The notes beneath the pieces are model-generated. The model saw only the letters and a list, made by a program, of their open reading frames with translations, made no database searches and had not been told where the DNA came from. The position numbers and the translations under genes are program-made. Shown piece after piece: positions 1-7,324 of a stretch of DNA of 14,841 bases (position 1 is its first letter; every line of letters starts with the position of its first letter). Location of the stretch: the NCBI RefSeq assembly GCF_934277605.1, contig NZ_CAKQVD010000047.1, forward strand, positions 1-14,841, read 5' to 3'. The DNA is from an uncultured Anaerotignum sp. GTDB lineage: Bacteria > Bacillota > Clostridia > Lachnospirales > Anaerotignaceae.

Positions 1-116
1 GCACAAACCAGCTCCACCTGCTCATCGCCAAATTCCTGATATAATTCATCTGCCAGCTCTGCCATTCTTCGGTCAATCTGTTCCGCAGAAAGCAACACTT
101 CGATTCTCTCTTTCAT
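1..116 (-). CDS. hpt: Hypoxanthine phosphoribosyltransferase, N-terminal fragment (runs off the window)
   Basis: Only the first 38 codons are inside the window; the gene continues past base 1. The fragment begins MKERIEVLLSAEQIDRRMAE and continues with a helix ending in EQVELVC, matching the usual N-terminus of bacterial HPRT (an 'S.E.I..R..EL' helix before the first beta strand). The enzyme salvages hypoxanthine and guanine to IMP and GMP using PRPP in the cytoplasm. The start follows the tilS stop by 2 nt, and a GGAGGG Shine-Dalgarno site inside the last tilS codons sits 7 nt before the ATG, so the two genes should be co-transcribed and translationally coupled. The tilS-hpt (-ftsH) order is classic in Firmicutes and supports the call. 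The PRPP-binding motif is not visible here, so identity rests on the N-terminus and context. Confidence 0.85.
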   Translation of the reverse strand, partial: MKERIEVLLSAEQIDRRMAELADELYQEFGDEQVELVC

Positions 117-118
117 TC

Positions 119-1468
119 CTATACCCTCCGTATTTGAATCCATACTTTTCGGATGGTCTGTTCATCTGCGCCGTATGCCTGCCGCAGCCCCGGCACCCAA
201 ATTATCACATCCCCCGCCGCAAGCAAGGGATAGCGTTCCCGCTCGGCTCTGGGGATTTTCTCATCAATGAACAGCTCCTTGATTTTTTTCCTGCCCTTTT
301 GCAGAGGAATCACATCCCCCTGCCTTCTGGTGCGGCAAAAAAGTGTATGCTTTATTTTATCATAATCAAATACATTCGTACAGGTTTCGTCAGAAATTTC
401 AAGATTTTTTTCCTCCAAGGTTGCCAAAACGGCAATGCCTGCCTCGGAAATGAAGATTTCCTCCTCCAAGGGCAGGGCATAGCAGAACCCCCTTGGTGCA
501 TCTGCTGCCCTTCGGGAAAGCACCAGTGTGCCGTATCGGTTTTCCGCACGCAGTCCTGCGGGAAAATTGCGGCTTTTGCCGCTTTCCTTCCGAAGTAAAT
601 CCTCTAACGCCGCAAGCTGCTTTGCGGAAATATCCTTTTTCTGAAACTGCCCCACCGCCTGCCGCAGGATACGCCGCCGCATGGCAGGATGCAAGCCGTT
701 CAGCGTTTCGACACAAAGGCAAACCTCATCGGGCAAGGAGGGCAGCCTTGCTTGCTGCCAAAAGAGCGCCGTCTGCTGCTCCAGAAAATCCTCCTCCTCT
801 GCCAAAAGAGAAGCCGTTTTTGCAATATGCGCCACCGCCTGCGGATTGATTTCCTCCAAAAGCGGCAGCACACGCAGACGCAGCCTATTGCGGGTATAGG
901 TTTCCTCTTGATTGGTGGCATCCTCTCTCCAGGAAAGACCGTTTTCCCTGCAATAGTCCTCGATTTCGGCTCTGGTGCAAAACAGCAGTGGGCGGCAGAT
1001 ATTCTCCCTGACGGGTGCCATGCCGACAAGCCCCTTTAGGCCCGTCCCCCTGCAAAGCCGCATCAGCACCGTTTCCGCCTGATCCCTTTGATGATGTGCA
1101 ACGGCAATATAGCCCGCCTCTCCTGCCGCCTGCCGAAATGCCGCATAGCGCAAAAGCCGCCCCGTTTCCTCCTCTCCGAGACTGCGTTTTTTTGCCTCTG
1201 CACGCACATCACAGTGCTTTACAATGCAGGGAAGCCCTAAGCGTGCGCAGAATTCCTCCGCAAAACGAGCGTCCTCGTCTGCCGCCGCACCACGCAGACC
1301 ATGGTGGACATGCACTGCGGTGATCTGCCACGCAAATTCCTCTTGCAAGCAAGAGAGCACATGCAAAAGGGCAACGGAATCCGCACCGCCCGAAAGCCCG
1401 ACCACAAGCCTTGCGCCCTTGGGCAGCATTTGAAATTGCAGCAATGTTTTTCTTACCTTTTCCCTCAT
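119..1468 (-). CDS. tilS: tRNA(Ile)-lysidine synthetase
   Basis: 449 aa, the usual full length. TilS ligates lysine to C34 of the CAU-anticodon tRNA-Ile using ATP, so that the tRNA reads AUA. The PP-loop ATP pyrophosphatase motif SGGADS is at residues 26-31, preceded by the strand RLVVGL. The N-terminal domain continues with VHVHHGLRG and AHHQRDQAETVLMRL, both TilS signatures. The C-terminal TilS domain is complete, with TRRQGDVI and a KKIKELFIDEKIPR-type segment followed by PLL and GLRQAYG. The start is an ATG with an AGAGGAG Shine-Dalgarno site 6 nt upstream. It lies 96 nt downstream of spoIIE and 2 nt upstream of hpt. The spoIIE-tilS-hpt neighbourhood resembles that of Bacillus but lacks the yabS and yabT genes in between. 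It is probably expressed from its own weak promoter and from spoIIE read-through. Confidence 0.97.
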   Translation of the reverse strand: MREKVRKTLLQFQMLPKGARLVVGLSGGADSVALLHVLSCLQEEFAWQITAVHVHHGLRGAAADEDARFAEEFCARLGLPCIVKHCDVRAEAKKRSLGEEETGRLLRYAAFRQAAGEAGYIAVAHHQRDQAETVLMRLCRGTGLKGLVGMAPVRENICRPLLFCTRAEIEDYCRENGLSWREDATNQEETYTRNRLRLRVLPLLEEINPQAVAHIAKTASLLAEEEDFLEQQTALFWQQARLPSLPDEVCLCVETLNGLHPAMRRRILRQAVGQFQKKDISAKQLAALEDLLRKESGKSRNFPAGLRAENRYGTLVLSRRAADAPRGFCYALPLEEEIFISEAGIAVLATLEEKNLEISDETCTNVFDYDKIKHTLFCRTRRQGDVIPLQKGRKKIKELFIDEKIPRAERERYPLLAAGDVIIWVPGLRQAYGADEQTIRKVWIQIRRV

Positions 1469-1516
1469 CTTCGTCTCCTCTTTCGGAACTGTTTTTTATC
1501 GTTCCCCATTACCATT

Positions 1517-1545
1517 ACTCTACACGAATGAGAGGAAAAAGACAA
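1517..1545 (-). promoter_or_regulatory. Candidate sigma-A promoter for tilS-hpt
   Basis: In the 96-nt gap between spoIIE and tilS, the minus strand carries TTGTCT (1545-1540), a 17-bp spacer and TAGAGT (1522-1517). Each hexamer matches consensus at 4 of 6 positions. I see no terminator after spoIIE, so tilS may also be reached by read-through. A housekeeping gene behind a sporulation gene would be expected to need a promoter of its own, which is the main reason for proposing this one. Confidence 0.35.
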
Positions 1546-1564
1546 CCATAAGCTGTGGCAACGC

Positions 1565-3946
1565 TCACACCTGCCTTCGCCAAAAACGCCCTGCCAGAAC
1601 GGTCATATCATCCCTTCTGCCGTCATGCCGCTCCTTTTTCGCCTCCTGCAGCAAATATTCCGCCATATCCTGCGGATTGGACATGGGAACGGCACTCAGC
1701 TTGCCCTTCAGCCATGCGCCCGTTTCCGCCTCTCCGCCGAGGGCATCGGTAATGCCATCCGTAACCATCAAAATGATATCGCCGTCCTTCAAAAGCATTT
1801 CGTTTTTCTCCGGCTCGACCTGCTTGAGAATCCCGACGGGGAGGGCAACCGAGTGCAGAGAAAGCAGACGGTTTTTCCGCCAGATGAAGGAGGCAACCGC
1901 ACCCAGCTTGATGAACTCCGCATGGCCGTCAAAGAGGTTCACATGGCAGATATCCAATGTGGCATAGCTTTCCTCTCCCCTACGCAGCAAAAGCGCAGAG
2001 TTAATCATCCGCACCGCAAGCTCCCTTGCAAAGCCTGCCTCCGTAAACTGCTCCAACAGCTCAATGGCAATGCGGCTTTCCTTTGCCGCCTGTTCTCCGG
2101 TACCCATGCCGTCGGAAAGTGCCAAAAGGGCATTGCCACGCTCCGTTTCCAGAAATGCCGCCGCATCGCCTGTCGGCCTGCCCTCCTCTGCCGGTGCATA
2201 GACCGCCGCCGTTGTGAGCGAAAAGGCGGGTGCCTCCCGAAAAAGCAGACTGCACTCTCTGCCGCTTGCATCCATGGAGCAGGTGCCTTCCTCAAGCAAG
2301 ACCATGGGACAGCCCATGATTTTTTTGACCAAAGGCAAAATTTTATCCTTACAAATGCCCTTTCCGCCGCAGGCAGACAAAACCACCCGCACCTGCTTAC
2401 GCCTATGCATTTTTTCTTCTGTAATGATGACCTTTTTGGGCGGAAGCCCCTGCTTTTTCAAGGCACTGCGCAGCTCCTGCTCCGCTCCCTCCAGAAAAAT
2501 GCAGTTCAGCTCCATTTGTCCCGAAAGTGTCTGCATGATTTCGCCCACCGCCAAAAGCTGCTGCCCGACCAATTCCCTGCATTCCTGCAAGCGGCTTGTC
2601 CAAGCGCAATCCCTGCGATACAGCTCATAGACCTCATTGACGGTTTCCGCAAAGGACTCCACTCTGGGACAGGTTTCCCGAAACTCCTCGGGCAGTGCGG
2701 AAGCCGAAAAACGTCCACGGCTGTCACAATGGGACAGGGCGGAAAAGGTCATCCCATAGGTTTGATACAGCTCCTCCTTCCAGCAAAAATGCGCCAAGCC
2801 GCAATCCTGACACACCCTGCCTGCAATGGTATCCACCAGCCTTGCAATTTCGCCCTTGTCCCTGCGTTCCCCCTCCTGCACAAAGGTTTTTGCCAAGGCG
2901 GCGAATGCTGTGGAAACGCCCAAAAGCCTTTCCTCCGTCAGCTCCTTCATTTTTGTGTATCTGTCCTGGGGGCTTTCCGTTTCCCTGCTGCCGCCGCACA
3001 ACGCAAGCAGCGACTTGGGGAACAAGAGAAACAGCAGCGCCCCGCCAATCAATCCCCCCATCCAAATCGGTTTCAGCAACGTCATATCTATGTAAAACAG
3101 AAAAATGCAGGGAGCCAGTATCATGGCAAGGGCAGCGGCCAACCTGCCCAAGTCCTTCACACAGCCCGCCAACATTCCCCCTAAAGCGAGGGCAGCGAAC
3201 AGGGGCAGCTCCGCCCCACCGGAAAGCAGCAGCAAAAGGCCGAGCAGCACGCCGCCTGCCGCACCGCCGCCAATCCCCTCCTGCCTTGCACAAAGGAGAA
3301 GGAAAAACGATGCCGCAAACGGCACAGCGGCACAGCCCTGCCAAGAGGCAAGCCCCGCCAGAACGCCGCCTGCCAAAAGCATGAGCGAAAGCAGCTCCTC
3401 ACGGGAGGGAATGACCGTTTTGCCCCGTTCCAGCAAAAGCACAACGCCCTTTTGCACCAGATAGCTTATGCCAAGCGTCAAGGCACCCTCCACGGCGGCA
3501 ACGGCAAAATAGAAGCCAAGCCCCTGTCGGCTGATGGCAAAGAAAATGCCTGCCAATGCCGAGGCGAAGGTGCCAAGCAACGCCTTTTTGCCCATTTCCT
3601 CCCTTTGCAGAAAGCGTCCAAGGGTGAGCTGAATGGCAAGCGCCGCCGCAAGCCCTGCACCCGTTTTCAAGGGTGCATGCCAAAACGCGCCAAGCCCCAC
3701 CGCAAGCCAGACCGCCCCGAACAGCCAGCCCTCCCCGAAAAAAGCGGAAAGATAGGCAAGCCCCATGGGACGCAGCAGGCCGAGCAATTCAATCCTGCCC
3801 CAGAAAAGCCCCATCAGGCAAAAGCCGCCGCCCTTGAGCAGCAATTTCCAAGGAAACGGCTTTTTGGGTGCCTTCTGCGGCAAAATCATTTTCCCAAGGC
3901 GTGCGCCCTGCTCCGTATATTCCAATGTGATTTCTGTTTTTTCCAT
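1565..3946 (-). CDS. spoIIE: Stage II sporulation protein E (membrane PP2C-type phosphatase)
   Basis: 793 aa with the chosen start; B. subtilis SpoIIE has about 827. It dephosphorylates SpoIIAA to release sigma-F in the forespore and also acts at the asymmetric septum with FtsZ. Residues about 40-310 are a run of hydrophobic segments, consistent with the roughly ten-helix membrane domain. Residues about 320-590 form the soluble linker, with a cysteine cluster (CQDCGLAHFC) often seen in clostridial versions. The C-terminal PP2C domain retains its metal-binding aspartates: SDGMGTG (D612), VTDGITDA (D730) and DDMTV (D779, D780). The reading frame extends to an ATG at 3961, but the ATG at 3946 is preferred: GGAGGG lies 7 nt before it, the upstream ATG overlaps that site, and the predicted transcript starts near 3961. 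The promoter region carries a Spo0A box. Confidence 0.96.
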   Translation of the reverse strand: MEKTEITLEYTEQGARLGKMILPQKAPKKPFPWKLLLKGGGFCLMGLFWGRIELLGLLRPMGLAYLSAFFGEGWLFGAVWLAVGLGAFWHAPLKTGAGLAAALAIQLTLGRFLQREEMGKKALLGTFASALAGIFFAISRQGLGFYFAVAAVEGALTLGISYLVQKGVVLLLERGKTVIPSREELLSLMLLAGGVLAGLASWQGCAAVPFAASFFLLLCARQEGIGGGAAGGVLLGLLLLLSGGAELPLFAALALGGMLAGCVKDLGRLAAALAMILAPCIFLFYIDMTLLKPIWMGGLIGGALLFLLFPKSLLALCGGSRETESPQDRYTKMKELTEERLLGVSTAFAALAKTFVQEGERRDKGEIARLVDTIAGRVCQDCGLAHFCWKEELYQTYGMTFSALSHCDSRGRFSASALPEEFRETCPRVESFAETVNEVYELYRRDCAWTSRLQECRELVGQQLLAVGEIMQTLSGQMELNCIFLEGAEQELRSALKKQGLPPKKVIITEEKMHRRKQVRVVLSACGGKGICKDKILPLVKKIMGCPMVLLEEGTCSMDASGRECSLLFREAPAFSLTTAAVYAPAEEGRPTGDAAAFLETERGNALLALSDGMGTGEQAAKESRIAIELLEQFTEAGFARELAVRMINSALLLRRGEESYATLDICHVNLFDGHAEFIKLGAVASFIWRKNRLLSLHSVALPVGILKQVEPEKNEMLLKDGDIILMVTDGITDALGGEAETGAWLKGKLSAVPMSNPQDMAEYLLQEAKKERHDGRRDDMTVLAGRFWRRQV

Positions 3947-3967
3947 ACTGTTTCCCTCCATACGCCT

Positions 3968-4000
3968 ATTTTAAACAAACCAAGCCGCTTTTTTTGTCAA
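3968..4000 (-). promoter_or_regulatory. spoIIE promoter with a 21-bp -35/-10 spacer
   Basis: On the minus strand a perfect TTGACA (4000-3995) is separated by exactly 21 bp from TAAAAT (3973-3968, 5 of 6 to consensus). A 21-bp spacer is too long for an ordinary sigma-A promoter, but it is the known abnormal spacing of the Spo0A-activated spoIIE and spoIIG class in B. subtilis. The predicted start of transcription is near 3961, leaving a leader of about 15 nt that contains only the Shine-Dalgarno site. A shorter 16-18 bp alternative pairing with this -35 gives no good -10. Confidence 0.75.
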
Positions 4001-4024
4001 AACGGGACGAGCGTGGGAAAAAGG

Positions 4025-4035
4025 TTTCGACAAAA
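4025..4035 (-). promoter_or_regulatory. Spo0A binding site (0A box)
   Basis: The minus strand reads TTTTGTCGAAA, identical over 11 of 11 positions to the Spo0A box consensus known from B. subtilis (core TGTCGAA). It is about 25 bp upstream of the -35 of the spoIIE promoter. A second, degenerate copy TTTTGACAAAA (9 of 11) overlaps the -35 at 4002-3992, 33 bp centre to centre, about three helical turns. The arrangement matches direct activation of spoIIE by phosphorylated Spo0A. Confidence 0.8.
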
Positions 4036-4050
4036 CCTGTCATTGCAAAA

Positions 4051-4073
4051 AAAGAAGCCCAAAGGGCTTTTTT
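4051..4073 (-). terminator. Intrinsic terminator after the dnaD-dnaC operon
   Basis: Inverted repeat AAGCCC / GGGCTT (4055-4060 with 4064-4069) with a 3-nt loop, extendable by weaker A-U and G-U pairs. On the minus strand it is followed by CTTTTTTT and on the plus strand by TTTT, so it could act in both directions. Nothing converges from the plus strand, so it most likely ends the dnaD-dnaC transcript about 65 nt after the dnaC stop. Confidence 0.75.
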
Positions 4074-4137
4074 CGGCAAGCAAAAAGGGCAGTCCTCCGA
4101 TGAGAACCGCACCCTTCTTTTTTTCTTTTTGAAATTT

Positions 4138-5130
4138 TTATGCTCTATGATATTTTTTCTTCATGCGGATATCCTCGCCGAAGAATTTCAAGGTGGTATA
4201 TTCGCCAATCAAGCGGCTCATCACACGGTCGGAATATTGCTCCATCAGTGCCTTATAGTCCAGATTGGTAGAAATGACCACAGGACGCTTGCGCAGCTTT
4301 CTGTCATTGATAATGCGGAACAGCTCCGACGCTGTGAACACAGTTGCAAACTCCGTTCCCAAGTCATCAATAATCAGCAAATCCGCATCCAACAGCTCCC
4401 GATCCCAATCAAAGACCTCTTCCTCTTCTTTATGATGAAAGCGCATTTCCTCAAGCTGCTTGAACAGCTGCCCTGCCGTCAGATACAGCACCGTATGGCC
4501 TCGCTCCAAAACCTCCTTGGCGATACAGTTGCACAGGAAGGTTTTCCCTCTGCCTGCGCCGCCATAGAGCAGGAGATTTTCGCCGAAGGGCTGCTCCGCA
4601 AATTCCATTGCCTTTTTCAGATTCCGCTGTGCGTTTTCCTTGGGCGAAATGCCCTCTGCCGCCACCACCGCATCACTGAACAGCCGCACATCGAAGGTAT
4701 CGAAATTTTCAAGCCGAATGACCTCACGCACATTGGATTGGTCATACAGCTTATCCATCAGCTTTCGCTTCATGCAGGCGCAGGGGGTACTCCCCACATA
4801 GCCCGTATCCCTGCACTGCTCACAGAGATATTCCATCTTCAGCAGACCGGGAGAAAGGCAATGCTTCGCCAAAAGCGCCATTCTTTCCGCCTGCAGTGCC
4901 TTCTGCTTTTCCTGCATTTGTGCCAACGCCGCTTCCCGCTCCTGCGGACTGAGCAGCACCAGCCTTGCCGTTGAAACACCAAGCAGAGAAAGCTCCCGCT
5001 CGATTTCTGCCAAACGGGGAAAGCGTGTATAGAGGCCTTCCTTTCTTTCCCGCAGCTCTGCCGCCTTTGCTGTGCGCAGGGCATCATATTCCCGCAGAAC
5101 CTCCTTGTAGATTTGTGTTTTTGTTGCCAA
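4138..5130 (-). CDS. dnaC: DnaC/DnaI-type replicative helicase loader (AAA+ ATPase)
   Basis: 330 aa. It is an ATPase of the DnaC/DnaI family that loads the replicative helicase at replication initiation or restart. The N-terminal ~95 residues are charged and helical, probably a coiled coil. Next comes a cysteine cluster (C103, C106, C117, C119), the likely zinc-binding region of DnaI-like proteins. The AAA+ core has Walker A GGAGRGKT (190-197), Walker B LLIIDD (251-256), sensor 1 STNL (287-290) and a C-terminal SDRVMSRL segment (300-307) carrying the likely arginine finger. No ATG lies near the required start; a TTG at 5130 has GGGGGGAG 4 nt upstream and is 21 nt after the dnaD stop. Transposon IstB helpers share the ATPase fold, but the cysteine cluster and the dnaD neighbour favour the chromosomal loader. 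The symbol dnaI would serve equally well. Confidence 0.9.
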   Translation of the reverse strand: MATKTQIYKEVLREYDALRTAKAAELRERKEGLYTRFPRLAEIERELSLLGVSTARLVLLSPQEREAALAQMQEKQKALQAERMALLAKHCLSPGLLKMEYLCEQCRDTGYVGSTPCACMKRKLMDKLYDQSNVREVIRLENFDTFDVRLFSDAVVAAEGISPKENAQRNLKKAMEFAEQPFGENLLLYGGAGRGKTFLCNCIAKEVLERGHTVLYLTAGQLFKQLEEMRFHHKEEEEVFDWDRELLDADLLIIDDLGTEFATVFTASELFRIINDRKLRKRPVVISTNLDYKALMEQYSDRVMSRLIGEYTTLKFFGEDIRMKKKYHRA

Positions 5131-5151
5131 GCTTCTCCCCCCAATCTGTTT

Positions 5152-6093
5152 TTACCATTTTTCTCTTTGCTCCCGCTCCAAGCGTTCCAGCTCCGCAAAG
5201 TCCCATTCGCTTTGTGTATAGTTGATGAAGCGGTTTTTCTTGGGCACACCCTTTTGCTGCGGCGGCTTTTCCGCCGGCTGTGCCGTCTGCGTTTTTTTCG
5301 CCGCAAAGGCGGCATCCTGCGCCTCCACATCCGCAACGGACACCACGCCCGCCTTTTTCCAATTTTCTAAAATGCGGTCTGCATAGGCGAAGGCCACCTT
5401 CCCTGTTTGCAGCACCGTTCTTTCGCACGCCAGACGAATGACATCCATCGGCAGACGATATTCCCGCAACCATTTTTTCATATAGGCCTCCTCTGTTGCC
5501 ACAGGCAGACGATTTTGCCCGAATGCCTGCATAATACTGCGAAAGCCTGTTTTTCTCAGCTCGATATATTCCGCCGCCTTTTCAACGGTATTCACGCCTT
5601 CCTCCGCCCAGCCGATTGCGACCTTCTCGATATAGCGCATACCTGTGTGGCCGTTGGAGGCACAATAGGAAAGCAGCAGCTCGATGACCTCCATGGGCAG
5701 CCCAAGCCAATCATAAAAGCCAAACAGCAGGCTCATATCCTGCTGAGAAAGCATTTTCCCAAGCTTTTTCTGTGCGGAATCAAACAGTGCCTTGACGGAT
5801 TCGTTTTTTATATAGAGCGCAAGCTCCCTTGGGGAATATTCGGGGCGCACCGAGGAGGGCAAAATCGGGGATGTGCTTTCCGTTTTTTTCTCCGTTTCCT
5901 GCAAATAGCCCTTGCCCTTCCAATAGCCCCACGCATAGAGGACATCTGTTTCCGTCGCCTTGAGCCGCTCCGCCACCCTTTTGGCATCCTGCCCGACAGC
6001 TAAGGTCATCAGATACACCGAAACATAGAGGGGAGGTGCCTGCGGCAGCTCGGTTTCTATGAATGTCTTACTGATATGAATTTCCTCTGCCAT
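5152..6093 (-). CDS. dnaD: DnaD-domain replication initiation protein
   Basis: 313 aa from the chosen start. DnaD/DnaB-like proteins remodel DNA at the origin and help the helicase loader. An N-terminal DnaD-type winged-helix region (about 1-70) is followed by a Pro/Ser linker and two tandem DnaB_2 repeats, about 103-175 and 184-257. Each repeat holds the family's aromatic motif: YIEKVAIGW (154-162) and YADRILENW (237-245). The C-terminus ends in the acidic segment NRFINYTQSEWDFAELERL often seen in clostridial members. The frame is open to 6132, but the ATG at 6093 has AAGGAGG 8 nt upstream and is preferred. It is first in an operon with the helicase loader 21 nt downstream, which supports a primosome role. 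Clostridia often lack a separate dnaB-type initiation gene, so this protein may cover both functions; that is inference. Confidence 0.9.
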   Translation of the reverse strand: MAEEIHISKTFIETELPQAPPLYVSVYLMTLAVGQDAKRVAERLKATETDVLYAWGYWKGKGYLQETEKKTESTSPILPSSVRPEYSPRELALYIKNESVKALFDSAQKKLGKMLSQQDMSLLFGFYDWLGLPMEVIELLLSYCASNGHTGMRYIEKVAIGWAEEGVNTVEKAAEYIELRKTGFRSIMQAFGQNRLPVATEEAYMKKWLREYRLPMDVIRLACERTVLQTGKVAFAYADRILENWKKAGVVSVADVEAQDAAFAAKKTQTAQPAEKPPQQKGVPKKNRFINYTQSEWDFAELERLEREQREKW

Positions 6094-6146
6094 ACGGACT
6101 TCCTCCTTTCCGAATACTGTCCTTTCTTTCACTCGATTGAACCTTT

Positions 6147-6175
6147 ATTATACTATATTTCGCTTCAAAAAAACA
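6147..6175 (-). promoter_or_regulatory. Promoter of the dnaD-dnaC operon
   Basis: The minus strand has a perfect -10 hexamer TATAAT (6152-6147) inside an A/T-rich stretch, 54 nt before the dnaD start and just after the wecA terminator. The -35 is poor: at 17 bp the hexamer is TGTTTT (6175-6170). No TGn extension is present. The -10 quality and position make a promoter likely, but the -35 assignment is uncertain. Confidence 0.55.
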
Positions 6176-6187
6176 GGTGCGGCGGCA

Positions 6188-6221
6188 GAAAAAAATCTCC
6201 CTGCTTGAAAACAGGGAGATT
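6188..6221 (-). terminator. Intrinsic terminator of the SEC-C/tsaC/rpiB/upp/wecA operon
   Basis: A perfect 10-bp inverted repeat AATCTCCCTG / CAGGGAGATT (6194-6203 with 6212-6221) with an 8-nt loop, followed on the minus strand by a run of T. It starts about 28 nt after the wecA stop. It separates this operon cleanly from dnaD. Confidence 0.92.
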
Positions 6222-6249
6222 GGTTCTGCAATCAAACAGGACGGAGGGA

Positions 6250-7305
6250 TTATTTATCCTCATGGTCCTGCTTATTTCTGATATGGGCATTGAAATAATA
6301 AATGATGAAGCACAGCACAATGACCGTGAGCGCCATAACCACAATCGTGCCGGAATCCTTAAAGCTGATAAAGATTGCCAAAAGCCCCAGCAAAAGACTG
6401 ATGGTATACATAATCAGCACAGCCTGTCTCTGCGAAAAGCCATGGTCAATCAGCTTATGGTGCAGATGGCCTCTATCCGCCTGCATAATCGGCTGATTTT
6501 TCGCCATTCTGCGCAGCATAGCACAAATCGTATCAAAAACGGGCAAGCCTACGCAAAGCACACTGACAATCAGCGCAAGCAGTGCATAGCCCTTGAACAC
6601 ACCAAGGATACTCGTTACTGCAAGCACGAAGCCAAGAAAGGTGGAGCCTGTATCGCCCATAAAGATTTCCGCAGGATTGAAGTTTCTGGGAAGGAAGCCC
6701 AAGCACGCCCCTGCCAATGCCGCCGTTAAGCCGACGGCTGTGGTGCTGCCTGTCATAATGCAAAGCACCATCAGGCTCATTGCCGCAATAGAGGTTACCC
6801 CTGCCGCCAAGCCATCCAGCCCGTCAATCAGGTTTACCGCATTGGTTACCCCGACAATCCAAACAAGCGTAATCGGGATGCTGAATTTTTGCAGATATGC
6901 CGTCATGGGCCAAAGCACCACTTGAATCCTGGTACCCGAAAAAATGACAATCATCGCTGCCAAAATCTGCACACAAAACTTCAGCTTTGCCGGCAGATTT
7001 TTCATATCATCCACCACGCCCAAGGCCGCAATCAAAAGTGCGCCGACCAAAAAGCCCGCAAATTGCCTGCTGTCCATGCTTTTATCAAAATAATTTACCA
7101 TCAGCACCGTAAACGTAAAGCCCAGCACGATGGCCACCCCGCCCATACGGGGCATCGGTTTTTTATGCACGCCTCTATCCTTCGGATAATCAATGGCACC
7201 GCACTTAACGGAAAGCCATTTTGCGAAGGGTGTCGTTACCAGGGTGATGGCAAAGGCACAGGCAAAGGCCGCAATATATAATAACCAGTTATGTTCCAAA
7301 ATCAA
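6250..7305 (-). CDS. wecA: Undecaprenyl-phosphate GlcNAc-1-phosphate transferase (WecA/TagO family)
   Basis: 351 aa polytopic membrane protein with about ten or eleven hydrophobic segments. The family moves a UDP-linked HexNAc-1-phosphate to undecaprenyl phosphate, starting teichoic acid or other surface glycan synthesis on the inner face of the membrane. The polyprenyl-phosphate transferase signatures are all present: RGVHKKPMPRMGG (44-56), the D99-D100 pair in GVVDDMKN, NAVNLIDGLDGLAAG (155-169), MGDTGS (216-221) and the WecA-type RGHLHHKL (278-285). The last motif separates it from MraY. The frame is open upstream into upp, but TTG at 7305 has GGAGG 5 nt upstream, lies 19 nt after the upp stop, and opens on a membrane segment. 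It is last in its operon. In Firmicutes this slot beside upp is commonly a tagO/wecA gene; the sugar substrate cannot be read from sequence. Confidence 0.92.
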   Translation of the reverse strand: MILEHNWLLYIAAFACAFAITLVTTPFAKWLSVKCGAIDYPKDRGVHKKPMPRMGGVAIVLGFTFTVLMVNYFDKSMDSRQFAGFLVGALLIAALGVVDDMKNLPAKLKFCVQILAAMIVIFSGTRIQVVLWPMTAYLQKFSIPITLVWIVGVTNAVNLIDGLDGLAAGVTSIAAMSLMVLCIMTGSTTAVGLTAALAGACLGFLPRNFNPAEIFMGDTGSTFLGFVLAVTSILGVFKGYALLALIVSVLCVGLPVFDTICAMLRRMAKNQPIMQADRGHLHHKLIDHGFSQRQAVLIMYTISLLLGLLAIFISFKDSGTIVVMALTVIVLCFIIYYFNAHIRNKQDHEDK

Positions 7306-7324
7306 TCTCTCCTCCCGAGAGGCC

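Noticed and set aside
1625..3184. Plus-strand open frame of 519 codons opposite spoIIE
   Set aside because: It is antisense to a clearly real spoIIE and its translation is rich in His, Gln, Arg and Cys with no domain or membrane pattern. It arises from the codon bias of the gene on the other strand.
3947..3961. ATG at 3961 as the spoIIE start (five extra residues)
   Set aside because: This ATG overlaps the Shine-Dalgarno sequence for the ATG at 3946 and coincides with the predicted transcription start, so it could not be efficiently translated.
3994..4974. Plus-strand open frame of 326 codons across the dnaC region
   Set aside because: It begins in the intergenic region, crosses the terminator and continues antisense to dnaC. 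The composition is that of a shadow frame, and no Shine-Dalgarno site or family motif was seen.
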